Notes: a model not told the origin generated them from the letters alone. DNA of 25,300 nucleotides from an uncultured Bacteroides sp. (GCA_900555635.1 USLU01000072.1:1-25300), one strand, 5' to 3'. Numbered from the stretch's first letter, positions 8,644-17,840 are shown. Program-made: numbers and translations.

Positions 8644-11292
8644 ATGAGAAAAGTACTTTTATTAATATTATGTCTCTCTGTCATCTTCCCGGCTACCTAT
8701 GCCGGACGGGTGGTTCAGAGCTTTAATGATGGCTGGTATTATGCCCCGCATGATGACAATCGGTTGCAGGATGTGCAGCGTCATGAGAACGGATGGGAGC
8801 AGGTTCACCTGCCGCACACTTGGAATATGGACGCTTATTCCACCCGCGACTACCGCAGAGCTTCTTCCTGGTATAAGAAAGAGTTTCGCACGGAAGCCGC
8901 GCAGATGCGGAATAAGCAACTTTACCTGAAATTTGATGCTGTTAACTCCTTGGCAGACGTGTACCTCAATGGTGAACAACTCACGACCCATAAAGGGGGA
9001 TACTCCGCTTTTGTGGTCGATATTACGGATAAGGTAAAGCCGGATGGCGTGAATCTGTTGATGGTGCGTGTCGATAACCGGAACAATAAGATTCCACCCT
9101 TGTCAGGCGACTTCACCATCTTTGGCGGTATCTATCGCAACGTGTGGCTCATCAGCACTGAGAAACAGCATATCAGCCTCACCGATTACGCTTCTCCGGG
9201 CGTATATGTAGATTTGCCTTCTGTAAATGAAGAAAAAGCGGAGGTAAGTGTACGTGGAACTTTGGTGAATCATGATGTGCGCCGTGTGGTTTTGAAACTG
9301 AATGTCGAAGTGCTTGATGCTGACGGAAACACCGTTACCCGATCTTTGAGCAATGTCCGGATGGATGCCGAGGGCACATTCACCTTTAAGGAACAGTTGC
9401 AATTGGAGCAGCCACGGTTGTGGTCGCCCGAGTCTCCTTATCTGTACAGAGTGAAAGTATCTTTGAAAGATGCGCGTGGCGAAGTATTGAAAGACGAAAC
9501 AAGTGTTCCTTTGGGCGTTCGCTGGTTCAGTGTCGACACGCAAGAAGGCTTTAAGTTGAACGGGAAACCCATGAAGTTGATGGGGGCTTGCCGTCACCAA
9601 GATCAGATGCCGATGGGGATAGCACTTTCGGACGAGATGCACCGCAGGGATATGCAGCTGCTGAAAGACATGGGCGTCAACTTTGTTCGCTTAGCGCATT
9701 ATCCGCAAGATGATGCTGTGTTGCGTGCTTGCGATGAACTCGGTATGTTGGTATGGGAGGAGATTCCGGTTGTCGATTTGATTGCTTTGGGGGACGAATT
9801 TCGCAACAACGCAACAAGCGCTTTACGCGAAATGGTGCGTCAGCATTATAATCATCCTTCCGTCATTATGTGGGGGTATATGAACGAGGCTGTCATACAG
9901 CTGCAGTATCGGGTGAAGAAGCACCAACTCAACGGTTTTTACGAAAACACCTTGGCACTTGCCCGGCACCTTGAAGAGGCATTGAAGATGGAAGATCCCT
10001 ACCGCTTGAGCACGATGGCCTACCACGGCAGCCAAATCTACAATAAGATCGGTCTGAGTAATATCACCGATATTTCAGGCTGGAATCTTTATCAAGGCTG
10101 GTATGAGAACGATTTTACTTCCTTCGACCGTTTCGTAGATGAGGAACATCGCAAATACCCGTATCGCCCGTTGATGATCAGTGAGTTTGGTGCTGGCTCC
10201 GATCCACGCTTACAATCGCTCGAACCACAGATATTTGATTTCTCCATGCAGTGGCAGCAGTTGTACCTCGAATACTATCTGCCCGCTATCATGAAGCGAC
10301 CCTTCATTATCGGTGCTGCTGAATGGAATTTCATCGACTTCAGTTCCGCCAGCCGTCAGGAGGCTACACCGCATATCAATAATAAGGGGTTGATGTACAA
10401 TGATCGCCGCCCCAAAGATGTGTTCTATTATTTTCAGGCGTTTTTGCGCAAGGATATTCCGGTACTACACATTGCCGTAGACGATTGGAAGCACCGCACA
10501 GTAGTATCGGACGGCGAAGCGGTGGAGCATCCCGTAAAGGTGTATTCTAATTTAGATAAGGTCGAGCTGTCCGTCAACGGAAAGAAGCTCTCCGTAAAAG
10601 ACATTGAGAATTGCCATGCCGGGTGGCAGGCGTCTCTTGTTGTAGGAAAAAACACACTTGTGGCGTCCGGTGTCTATCAGGGAAAGAAGGTAGAACAAGT
10701 TTCTGATATTTTTGTAAAGATGCAGCCTCGCCATATAACGACAGCCACTGCTGGGCAATTGGAACTTGCTGTGAATGTAGGTAGCAACTGTTTCTTTACG
10801 GACGATAAGAGTAATCTTTGCTGGCTTCCCGACCAAGCCTATACTGCCGGAAGCTGGGGCTATGTGGGCGGTGAGATTTTCCGCCGCTCTCCGGGGCGCA
10901 TCGGAACTACTGCTGAAGTGAAAGATACCCGTAATGTACCCTTGCTGCAAACTAAACGCAAAGATATCAAAGTCTATCGCTTTGACTTGCCCAATGGCGA
11001 GTATGAAGTGGAGCTCCTTTTTGCCGACCTCAACGCCCATTCCGAGCGGGTGACTTACGACTTGGGAGCCACCACTTTCAGCGATGCTGATTTCCGAGGC
11101 AGTGTTTTCAATGTCTCAGTCAACGATGAGCCTTGGTTGAATCATTTTTCTCCGGCGATAGAAGTAGGGGGGAACCGCTGCATATCCAAGAAGCTACGTG
11201 TTGACGTAACTGATGGAAACCTTACGGTGGGCTTTGAAGCGGTGAAAGGTATGACGTTCTTGAATGGGATAAAGATATTCAGGATACATTGA
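8644..11292 (+). CDS. GH2 glycoside hydrolase with C-terminal malectin-like domain
   Basis: Exported retaining exo-glycosidase of family GH2 (family activities include beta-galactosidase, glucuronidase and mannosidase), 882 residues. A signal peptide ends near TYA-G (residue 20). It is followed by a sugar-binding jelly roll (SWYKKEF, LNGEQLTTHKGGYSAF), an immunoglobulin-like domain, and the TIM barrel. The acid/base is E415 in MWGYMNE and the nucleophile is E514 in MISEFGAG. After the barrel come a further beta domain and, over about the last 150 residues, a malectin/galactose-binding-like domain (YRFDLPNGEYEVELLFAD, then KGMTFLNGIKIFRI). The WGYMNE context differs from the WSxGNE of typical beta-galactosidases, so linkage and sugar are uncertain. 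It is the first gene of the sulfatase/GH172 cassette. Confidence 0.9.
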   Translation: MRKVLLLILCLSVIFPATYAGRVVQSFNDGWYYAPHDDNRLQDVQRHENGWEQVHLPHTWNMDAYSTRDYRRASSWYKKEFRTEAAQMRNKQLYLKFDAVNSLADVYLNGEQLTTHKGGYSAFVVDITDKVKPDGVNLLMVRVDNRNNKIPPLSGDFTIFGGIYRNVWLISTEKQHISLTDYASPGVYVDLPSVNEEKAEVSVRGTLVNHDVRRVVLKLNVEVLDADGNTVTRSLSNVRMDAEGTFTFKEQLQLEQPRLWSPESPYLYRVKVSLKDARGEVLKDETSVPLGVRWFSVDTQEGFKLNGKPMKLMGACRHQDQMPMGIALSDEMHRRDMQLLKDMGVNFVRLAHYPQDDAVLRACDELGMLVWEEIPVVDLIALGDEFRNNATSALREMVRQHYNHPSVIMWGYMNEAVIQLQYRVKKHQLNGFYENTLALARHLEEALKMEDPYRLSTMAYHGSQIYNKIGLSNITDISGWNLYQGWYENDFTSFDRFVDEEHRKYPYRPLMISEFGAGSDPRLQSLEPQIFDFSMQWQQLYLEYYLPAIMKRPFIIGAAEWNFIDFSSASRQEATPHINNKGLMYNDRRPKDVFYYFQAFLRKDIPVLHIAVDDWKHRTVVSDGEAVEHPVKVYSNLDKVELSVNGKKLSVKDIENCHAGWQASLVVGKNTLVASGVYQGKKVEQVSDIFVKMQPRHITTATAGQLELAVNVGSNCFFTDDKSNLCWLPDQAYTAGSWGYVGGEIFRRSPGRIGTTAEVKDTRNVPLLQTKRKDIKVYRFDLPNGEYEVELLFADLNAHSERVTYDLGATTFSDADFRGSVFNVSVNDEPWLNHFSPAIEVGGNRCISKKLRVDVTDGNLTVGFEAVKGMTFLNGIKIFRIH

Positions 11293-11334
11293 TCTGCAAA
11301 TTGCAATAAAAATAGACCACTAAGTTAAATATAT

Positions 11335-12894
11335 ATGAAACACAAACTATTCATAGGATCTCTGTCCCTTACTGTAGGGATGGGATTCAGTGCTTTGCCT
11401 GTCATTGCACAACAAAACCAGGTTTCCACCAAGCCCAACGTAATAATCATCAATGTTGACGATTTGGGGTATGGCGACATTGGCTGTTACGGTGCCACTA
11501 AAGTAAAAACTCCCCATATAGACCGTTTAGCGTCGCAAGGACGTAGCTTTATGGATGCCCATTCATCTTCGGCGGTTTCAACACCTTCGCGCTACGGACT
11601 GCTGACCGGCCAATACCCCTGCCGCGAGAATATTTGGGGAGCTATCTTCCTGAATCATACACTACAGGTAGATACCGCACGCACCACAATTGCCGATGTG
11701 ATGAAGCGTTCGGGCTACAACACTGCCATTGTAGGGAAATGGCATCTAGGATTCCGCATGGAAGAGAATATGGACTGGAACAAGAAGCTTGCTCCGGGAC
11801 CGCTCGAACTAGGTTTCGATTATTACTTTGGTGTGCCTATCCTTAATAGTCATCCCCCCTTTGTATACGTAGAAAATCATCATGTAGTGGGCTATGACCC
11901 CAGCGACCCTTTTGTGAGGAATAAGAAAGCCGAAACTGAAGAGTTTGATGAAAAGTTCGGTATCAACTCCATTGGTGGAGCTACTGCCGCACATCGTCTG
12001 TATAAAGATCGGGCGGTAGCCACTACCCTGAAAGACAAAGCTGTGCAGTGGATAAAAGAGCATAAGGAATCACCTTTTTTTCTTTATTATGCCACCACCA
12101 ATATCCATCATCCTTTTACACCCGCCGAGCGGTTTATCGGAACCAGTGAAGCTGGTCCTTACGGTGACTCCATCCATGAACTAGACTGGGTGGTAGGCGA
12201 GATTATGCGCACGCTTGATGAAGAGGGCTTGACTGAAAACACCCTGCTGATATTCACCAGTGACAATGGTGGGATGCTGAATCATGGTGGACAGAGAGCT
12301 TGGAAAGCAGGACACCATATCAACGGCAAACTTCTTGGCTTTAAGTTCGGAGTTTGGGAAGGCGGGCACCGTGTGCCGATGATTGTTCGTTGGCCGGGAA
12401 AGATTCCGGCGAGCAGCGTTTCAAGTCAGTTGATGTCTAACGTTGATATGCTTGCTACTCTAGCTGCCCTTACAGACTATGAACTGCAAGAGAATGAAGG
12501 ACCGGACAGCTTCAATATGCTTCCTGCCCTTACCGCTAACCCCAAGAAAATGCTTCGCGACCACATCATAATCTGTCCCTCTCAAAAGAGCCATCTTTCT
12601 ATCCGTGTAGGTAAATGGGTTTATATTCCGGCACAGAACAGTGGTGGATTTGTCGGGAAGAATATCGGTGACCATGATTTGGGAGGGGCTTCTGCTTTTC
12701 AGCTTACCCATCGGCAAAACAGTGATATAGAAAATGCGCAAATAAAACCGGATGCTCCTAAAGCACAGCTTTATAACTTAGAAGATGATCCATACCAAAC
12801 GACAAATGTGTATAAACAGCACCCTAAAGTGGCGCGTAAGCTGGCGCGGCTTTTAGAAGAAAAAATAAATCAATCGGATGCCACAAGAGAGTGA
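11335..12894 (+). CDS. S1-family sulfatase, serine type (first of three)
   Basis: Exported arylsulfatase-superfamily enzyme hydrolysing a sulfate ester on a glycan, 519 residues, full length. A signal peptide ends near VIAQ (residue 25). Metal-binding aspartates lie in NVDDLGYGD. The modification motif is S82-T-P-S-R86, so Ser82 must be converted to formylglycine by an anaerobic sulfatase-maturating enzyme, which is not in this window. GKWHLGF, FTSDNGG and WEGGHRVPMIVRWPGK are all present. It is 42 bases after GH2 and 49 before GH172, in an apparent operon. I cannot assign the subfamily or the sulfated position. Confidence 0.93.
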   Translation: MKHKLFIGSLSLTVGMGFSALPVIAQQNQVSTKPNVIIINVDDLGYGDIGCYGATKVKTPHIDRLASQGRSFMDAHSSSAVSTPSRYGLLTGQYPCRENIWGAIFLNHTLQVDTARTTIADVMKRSGYNTAIVGKWHLGFRMEENMDWNKKLAPGPLELGFDYYFGVPILNSHPPFVYVENHHVVGYDPSDPFVRNKKAETEEFDEKFGINSIGGATAAHRLYKDRAVATTLKDKAVQWIKEHKESPFFLYYATTNIHHPFTPAERFIGTSEAGPYGDSIHELDWVVGEIMRTLDEEGLTENTLLIFTSDNGGMLNHGGQRAWKAGHHINGKLLGFKFGVWEGGHRVPMIVRWPGKIPASSVSSQLMSNVDMLATLAALTDYELQENEGPDSFNMLPALTANPKKMLRDHIIICPSQKSHLSIRVGKWVYIPAQNSGGFVGKNIGDHDLGGASAFQLTHRQNSDIENAQIKPDAPKAQLYNLEDDPYQTTNVYKQHPKVARKLARLLEEKINQSDATRE

Positions 12895-12943
12895 CTACTG
12901 ATAGGCGACAAAATAATTCATAACCTTTAAAATTAAGAGTACC

Positions 12944-14128
12944 ATGATGAAAAAGTTCTTTGTAGGCTTGTTCTCGCTTTTGCTGGGAACAGGTAGTATG
13001 TTTGCTCAGAGCAGCATGTCTAATGAAATGTTTGACCTTGCCAAGATGAAGGAGGGTGTACGCAACCGCCGGGTCAGCAGCTATGATCGTACGGGTAATA
13101 ACCGTGACCACCTAAAACCGATTAAGCCGGGCGAAACTGCTGTATTGGCGGATATTAAGGGGGCAGGAGTTATCAACCATATTTGGATAACAATGTCACC
13201 AGGGCCTCGCGAACTTTCGCGCAATGACATTATCCTGCGTATGTACTGGGATGGTAGCGACGAGCCCTCGGTAGTGTCCCCTATAGGTCCTTTCTTCGGT
13301 CAGGGATGGAACGAGCAGTATAACTATGCCTCTTTTGCACTCTCTTCCGGTCCCAATGGTGGTACGGGCTTGTGCAGTTACTTTGCGATGCCTTTCTCCA
13401 AGGGCGCTCGCATTGAAATAGAAAACCAGACGGATGTCAACATCGGAGCCTTTTACTATTACATAGATTATTTGGAGATGAAAGAATTGCCCAAAGATAT
13501 GGGACGCTTTCATGCTTGGTTCAATCGTGAAATCACCGAAGCCCTTCCAGAAGGAGAAACCGAATGGGGGTCGGTGGGCAAACAGACTGAAAATAAGGAT
13601 GGAGCAGGCAATTATGTATTTGCAGATATTAAGGGAAAAGGTCACTTTGTAGGATTGAATTACTATGTGCAGTGTCCTACTCCTATGTGGTATGGCGAAG
13701 GCGATGACATGTGGTTTATCGACGGCGAGAAGCAACCCTCGCTCATAGGCACCGGCACAGAAGACTTGTTTAACACCGCTTGGTGTCCTAAGGAACCTTA
13801 CCAGCACATTTACTTTGGTTACCCTCGGGTAAACAACGATGTAGGTTTCCTTGGTCGTACACACGTTTATCGTTTCTTCATCCAAGATCCTGTCTTCTTT
13901 GAGAAAGGGTTGAAGGCTACCATAGAACATGGACACAACAACTGTCTGACCCTTGACCTTGCAACCGTGGCGTATTGGTATCAGGATAAGCCAGTCGCAG
14001 TTCCAGCCATACCTGACAAAGCTGGGCGTAAACTGAAACCAATGATAAACAATGTTATGATGCACAAATGGCGTCATGAATGGAGAAAGAATAAAGGGAA
14101 CAAAGCTGATCTTTGGGGCAATGAATAA
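12944..14128 (+). CDS. GH172 (DUF2961) glycosidase, copy 1
   Basis: DUF2961 protein of 394 residues with a signal peptide ending near MFAQ. DUF2961 is now family GH172, whose characterised members act on alpha-D-fructofuranosides (difructose anhydride I) and alpha-D-arabinofuranosides. Family hallmarks are GAGVINHIWIT, YWDGSDEPSV, PIGPFFGQG, YYIDYLEM, WYGEGDDMWFIDGE and GTGTEDLF. The conserved glutamates E252 (GEGDD) and E273 (GTGTED) are the best catalytic candidates, 21 residues apart. A basic, lysine- and arginine-rich tail ends the protein. The start may be either of two adjacent ATGs (12944, 12947). The actual sugar removed is unknown. Confidence 0.88.
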   Translation: MMKKFFVGLFSLLLGTGSMFAQSSMSNEMFDLAKMKEGVRNRRVSSYDRTGNNRDHLKPIKPGETAVLADIKGAGVINHIWITMSPGPRELSRNDIILRMYWDGSDEPSVVSPIGPFFGQGWNEQYNYASFALSSGPNGGTGLCSYFAMPFSKGARIEIENQTDVNIGAFYYYIDYLEMKELPKDMGRFHAWFNREITEALPEGETEWGSVGKQTENKDGAGNYVFADIKGKGHFVGLNYYVQCPTPMWYGEGDDMWFIDGEKQPSLIGTGTEDLFNTAWCPKEPYQHIYFGYPRVNNDVGFLGRTHVYRFFIQDPVFFEKGLKATIEHGHNNCLTLDLATVAYWYQDKPVAVPAIPDKAGRKLKPMINNVMMHKWRHEWRKNKGNKADLWGNE

Positions 14129-14134
14129 ATCGTT

Positions 14135-14140
14135 GGAGGG
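14135..14140 (+). promoter_or_regulatory. Shine-Dalgarno site of the truncated sulfatase
   Basis: GGAGGG lies 7 bases before the ATG at 14148, an unusually good Shine-Dalgarno match for Bacteroides. With the signal peptide that begins MKKSHLF, it fixes the start there rather than at the in-frame ATG 14076, which lies inside the preceding GH172 gene. Confidence 0.6.
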
Positions 14141-14147
14141 CATTATA

Positions 14148-15014
14148 ATGAAGAAAAGTCATTTGTTTCCATTATTGGCAGCCACTGCAGTCTCTCAAGT
14201 GGCGCTGGCATCTTACAGTTCAGATCAAAAGAGCGAACAGCCGAACTTTGTATTGATCTTCTGTGATGATATGGGATATGGAGACTTGGGATGCTATGGA
14301 AATCCTACCATACATACCCCCCTGCATACAAACAAGCGTTTCGAAGGTAAGAGTAATCGAGGGCTTTACGGTGATGTAGTCGAAGAACTTGATTGGAGTG
14401 TGGGTGAAGTCTTGAAAGCCTTGAAAGATACTGGTTTGGATGAAAATACATTGGTTGTCTTTACCAGCGATAATGGGCCATGGCTGGTGCAGGGACTGAA
14501 TGGAGGCTCTGCAGGTGCTTTGCGCCAAGGGAAATCTACTTGTTGGGAAGGAGGGCTCCGCGTTCCGGCTGTTTTTCGTATGCCGAGCCGGATAACACCG
14601 TGTACACAGCAAGGCATCATGGCAGCGATGGATATTTTACCGACGTTCTTGAATATGGCAGGTATACCTCTACCCAAGGAACTGACACTTGATGGAACGG
14701 ATCAAACGTCTATGCTTTGGGAGCAGGGTAAGTCTTCACGCGACGAGATGTATTATTGGCGAGGCAGTCATTTGCTGGCTGTTCGTAAAGGACCTTGGAA
14801 GATTCATTTCAGTACGCTTACCGATCCTTATACTAGGCAAGCTGTTTGGGAACGTCCAGAAACCCCTTTCTTGTATAATGTGGAAGAAGATATTTCAGAG
14901 CAGTATGAGGTATCGCAGAAATATCCAGAAGTGGTGAAAGAACTTGTTGAACTTGCTGAAAATCATAAAGCTGAAATGAAGATCAAAGCCTCTGTTTGTG
15001 ACTTTGGACGTTAA
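14148..15014 (+). pseudogene. S1-family sulfatase with in-frame internal deletion, catalytically dead
   Basis: Only 288 residues, against about 450-520 for the family. The N-terminal part is intact: signal peptide ending near ALA, then FCDDMGYGDLGCYGNPTIHTP with the metal-binding aspartates. At about residues 57-59 (14316-14324) the sequence jumps to LHTNKRFEGKSNRGLYGDV, which in related sulfatases lies well over 100 residues further on. The missing part holds the C/S-x-P-S-R formylglycine motif, the GKWH lysine/histidine and the MPH histidine region. The C-terminal half is again normal: FTSDNGPW, WEGGLRVPAVFRMP, LDGTDQTS, RKGPWKIHF. No stop or frameshift is present, so a protein can still be made, but it lacks the nucleophile and cannot be a sulfatase. 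It starts 19 bases after GH172 copy 1. Confidence 0.85.
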
Positions 15015-15020
15015 GATGAT

Positions 15021-16607
15021 GTGAGTATGGAAGTTTCAATTTTAGCATCTATTGCTGCGTTGCTCCCCTTTTGTGGGAGTAATGCAGATCAAGGACAAAG
15101 TGGTAAATCTCAACGCCCCAATGTAGTGCTGGTAATTGCCGATGATTTGGGTTGGGGAGATGTAGGGTATCAGGGAGCTTTAGATATGTTGACACCCAGT
15201 ATTGATTCTCTTGCTCGAAAAGGAGTACAATTTAGTCAAGGGTATGTGTCTTGTTCTATAAGCGGACCGTCTCGTGCTGGTATCTTGACGGGAGTTTATC
15301 AGCAGCGCTTTGGTTTCTATAATAATCTGCATCCTTGGGCAAAGATTCCCGAAGGACAATCTACTTTGGGCGAAATGGCTCGTAATTGCGGTTATGTGAC
15401 AGGATTTGTCGGAAAATGGCATACGGCCGATTCTCCTGAACAATCTCCCAATCGTAAGGGCTTTGATCAATTTTATGGTTTTTGGTCTGATACCCATGAT
15501 TATTTTCGTTCTACTGGCAAAGCGGGAGTGGAACTTTATGACTTTTGTCCTTTGTATCGAAATGATGAAATTCAACCTTCTCTGCATGAAAGTGGAGAAT
15601 ATATCACAGATCGTTTTACACGCGAAGCTGCAGAATTCATAGATAAGAATGCGTCGTCTCCTTTTTTACTTTGTCTTTCGTATAACGCTGTTCACTCGCC
15701 TTGGCAAGTCCCCGAACATTATGTGGAACGACTTGGAGGAAGGCGTTTTCACCATGATGAAAGGAAGGTTTTTGCAGGTATGGTTTTAGCTTTGGACGAT
15801 GGTATAGGTCGTGTTATGGAGAGTTTGAGAAAAAATGCCTTGGAAGAAAATACCCTTTTTGTTTTTATCAGCGACAATGTTTCTCCACGCGGACAAGGCA
15901 TAGAGTGTAGCACCGGTTACGAGTATAAAGACAGAGGTAATACAACGATGTCAAGCCCCGGACCTTTCAGAGGATATAAAGCTGATACTTATGAGGGTGG
16001 AATACGGGTTCCTTATATAATGTCATGGCCTTTAGAACTACCTCAGGGGGTGGTTTACAATAAGCCTGTAATCAGTCTTGATATATTTCCGACCATTATG
16101 CAGGCTATCGGAGGGACTTCCGAACAAAAGTATCCTTTGGATGGAGTGAACCTTTTGCCTTACCTGAAAGAAGATAGCCTTACAGGCAAGCGTCCGCATT
16201 CTGCACTTTACTGGCGCCGAGATGAGGATTTTGCGATCCGCAAAGGAGATTGGAAACTGGTTTATAATGATCAGGGAAGCACGAGGAAAATTCAGCTCTT
16301 TGATATGAAGGATGATAAGGGAGAGGTTTATGACCTGAGTAGTGAGTATCCGGAATTGGCGGATAGCCTTTTGAGCGAATTTGATGCTTGGGATGCTGCA
16401 TTGCCTCCTTGTGTAAACCAGACTACTTGGAACGGGCGTGTAGTAGTAGAGCCGGACAGACCGCAACCTACCAGTCGTAATTTCAAGTATAGACAGGGGC
16501 ATAGGCGTAAGGTCTCTGAGCACAATCGGCGTATTTATGATGCTAAATATAAGACGTTATTAGTGAAAACTTCAAGCTGCCTTATAAAGGGAAATAGTAT
16601 GAATTGA
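15021..16607 (+). CDS. S1-family sulfatase, serine type (third)
   Basis: Full-length S1 sulfatase, about 526-528 residues. Metal aspartates lie in IADDLGWGD. The formylglycine motif is S-G-P-S-R in CSISGPSRAGILTG (serine at residue 81 from the GTG). GKWHTAD, LCLSYNAVHSPW and TYEGGIRVPYIMSWP are present. The usual SDNG is SDNV; the metal-ligand D-N pair is kept. The start is uncertain: GTG 15021 or ATG 15027. Two ATGs at 15016 and 15019 run into TGA at once. The hydrophobic N-terminus (EVSILASIAALLPF) lacks the usual positive charges. The last 40 or so residues are an unusually basic tail (RNFKYRQGHRRK). It starts 7 bases after the broken sulfatase, consistent with coupled translation. Confidence 0.9.
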   Translation: MSMEVSILASIAALLPFCGSNADQGQSGKSQRPNVVLVIADDLGWGDVGYQGALDMLTPSIDSLARKGVQFSQGYVSCSISGPSRAGILTGVYQQRFGFYNNLHPWAKIPEGQSTLGEMARNCGYVTGFVGKWHTADSPEQSPNRKGFDQFYGFWSDTHDYFRSTGKAGVELYDFCPLYRNDEIQPSLHESGEYITDRFTREAAEFIDKNASSPFLLCLSYNAVHSPWQVPEHYVERLGGRRFHHDERKVFAGMVLALDDGIGRVMESLRKNALEENTLFVFISDNVSPRGQGIECSTGYEYKDRGNTTMSSPGPFRGYKADTYEGGIRVPYIMSWPLELPQGVVYNKPVISLDIFPTIMQAIGGTSEQKYPLDGVNLLPYLKEDSLTGKRPHSALYWRRDEDFAIRKGDWKLVYNDQGSTRKIQLFDMKDDKGEVYDLSSEYPELADSLLSEFDAWDAALPPCVNQTTWNGRVVVEPDRPQPTSRNFKYRQGHRRKVSEHNRRIYDAKYKTLLVKTSSCLIKGNSMN

Positions 16608-16630
16608 CATGAATATTAAAAAACAAGAAA

Positions 16631-17782
16631 ATGAAAAAGTTATTGATTATATCTGTATTGTTATCATTCACTCTTTTGAGCCATGCTCAAATATGGAAAG
16701 TGCCTGCAGGCCATGAAACACGTTGGACAAGTTTTGAAAACCTTGACGGTATTAAAGGTGGGGCAGCTCAGGCTAATAAGGGTGCAAAGGGAAGCGCTTT
16801 TGGTAGAATAATGGCAGGAGACAGTTGTGTGTTACTGTCCCAGCAAGGTCCCGGAATAATTAACCGTATTTGGTTGACAGTCAGTAAACGTAATCCGAAA
16901 ATGCTTCGTGCGTTACGTATTAAGTTTTACTGGGATAACTCTACAGTTCCAGCTGTGGACGTCCCTTTGGGCGATTTCTTTGGAAACCCGCTATCTCGTA
17001 CAGCTCGTTTTGAGAACCAATTCTTTTCCAATCCGGAGAAGCGCTCGTTTAATTGTTGTATTCCGATGCCTTATCGCACAGGTGCCAAAGTGGTATTTGT
17101 GAATACATCGGACGAGAACTTGACGCACCTTTTCTACGACATCAACTTTACCAAACTACCTGAATGGGATTCGGAAATGAGTTATTTCCACGCTACTTGG
17201 CGCGAAGACGAATCCACCGAATTGGGAGTAGATTATACCGTTCTTCCTCAATTATCTGGTAAAGGTCGCTTTTTGGGAGTTAGCTTGGGGATTTTTGCAA
17301 ATAAGGCTTATCAAACTACTTGGTGGGGAGAAGGTGAAATCAAATTCTATATTGACGGTGATAAGGAATTTCCTACATTGAGTGGTACGGGAATTGAAGA
17401 TTATATAGGTACGGCTTGGGGACAAGGCGAGTATTCTCACCGTTATCAAGGCTGTCCGATAGCGAATGCGGATAGTTGCTGGTGGAGCATGTATCGTTTC
17501 CATGTGCAAGACCCGATATATTTTCATCGTGACATAAGGGTTACATTACAGCAGATTGGCGGTGCTCCATATCAAAAGGTGCTTGAACTTTACCAAGCAA
17601 AAGTGCCTCTTATACCCGTTACTATAGATAAAAGCGATAAACTGAGGTTTTATCGTTTGTTGGATGAAGACTCGAATCTTCATATTACAGGTAAAGACTT
17701 TCCGCAAGGCTTTGTCAATTTCTACCGTCAGGATCATGTGACTTCGACTGCGTATTTCTATTTGGATAGACCTACATTGTAA
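16631..17782 (+). CDS. GH172 (DUF2961) glycosidase, copy 2
   Basis: A second DUF2961/GH172 protein, 383 residues, with signal peptide MKKLLIISVLLSFTLLSHAQ. Family motifs are GPGIINRIWLTVS, FYWDNSTVPAVDVPLGDFFG, FYDINFTKLPEW, WWGEGEIKFYIDGD and GTGIEDYIGTAWG. The candidate catalytic glutamates are E234 (GEGEI) and E256 (GTGIED). Their spacing is one residue longer than in copy 1 and the sequences are well diverged, so the two copies probably act on different linkages rather than being a recent duplication. It lies 23 bases after the sulfatase and is the last gene of the cassette. A 552-base gap follows. Confidence 0.88.
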   Translation: MKKLLIISVLLSFTLLSHAQIWKVPAGHETRWTSFENLDGIKGGAAQANKGAKGSAFGRIMAGDSCVLLSQQGPGIINRIWLTVSKRNPKMLRALRIKFYWDNSTVPAVDVPLGDFFGNPLSRTARFENQFFSNPEKRSFNCCIPMPYRTGAKVVFVNTSDENLTHLFYDINFTKLPEWDSEMSYFHATWREDESTELGVDYTVLPQLSGKGRFLGVSLGIFANKAYQTTWWGEGEIKFYIDGDKEFPTLSGTGIEDYIGTAWGQGEYSHRYQGCPIANADSCWWSMYRFHVQDPIYFHRDIRVTLQQIGGAPYQKVLELYQAKVPLIPVTIDKSDKLRFYRLLDEDSNLHITGKDFPQGFVNFYRQDHVTSTAYFYLDRPTL

Positions 17783-17840
17783 ATGTGTTCTTGTGACAGT
17801 ATATTGCTTAAGATTTTGTAAGTTCAAACTACGTGCATTT

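Noticed and set aside
13196..14143. A 315-codon open frame on the minus strand opposite GH172 copy 1
   Set aside because: It is antisense to a gene with clear family motifs, gives a composition-biased protein without recognisable domains, and has no promoter or start context. It is a by-product of the codon use of the real gene.
14076..14147. Upstream ATG extending the broken sulfatase by 24 residues
   Set aside because: It lies inside the GH172 gene and would put a charged stretch before the signal peptide. The Shine-Dalgarno GGAGGG and MKK start at 14148 are much better.
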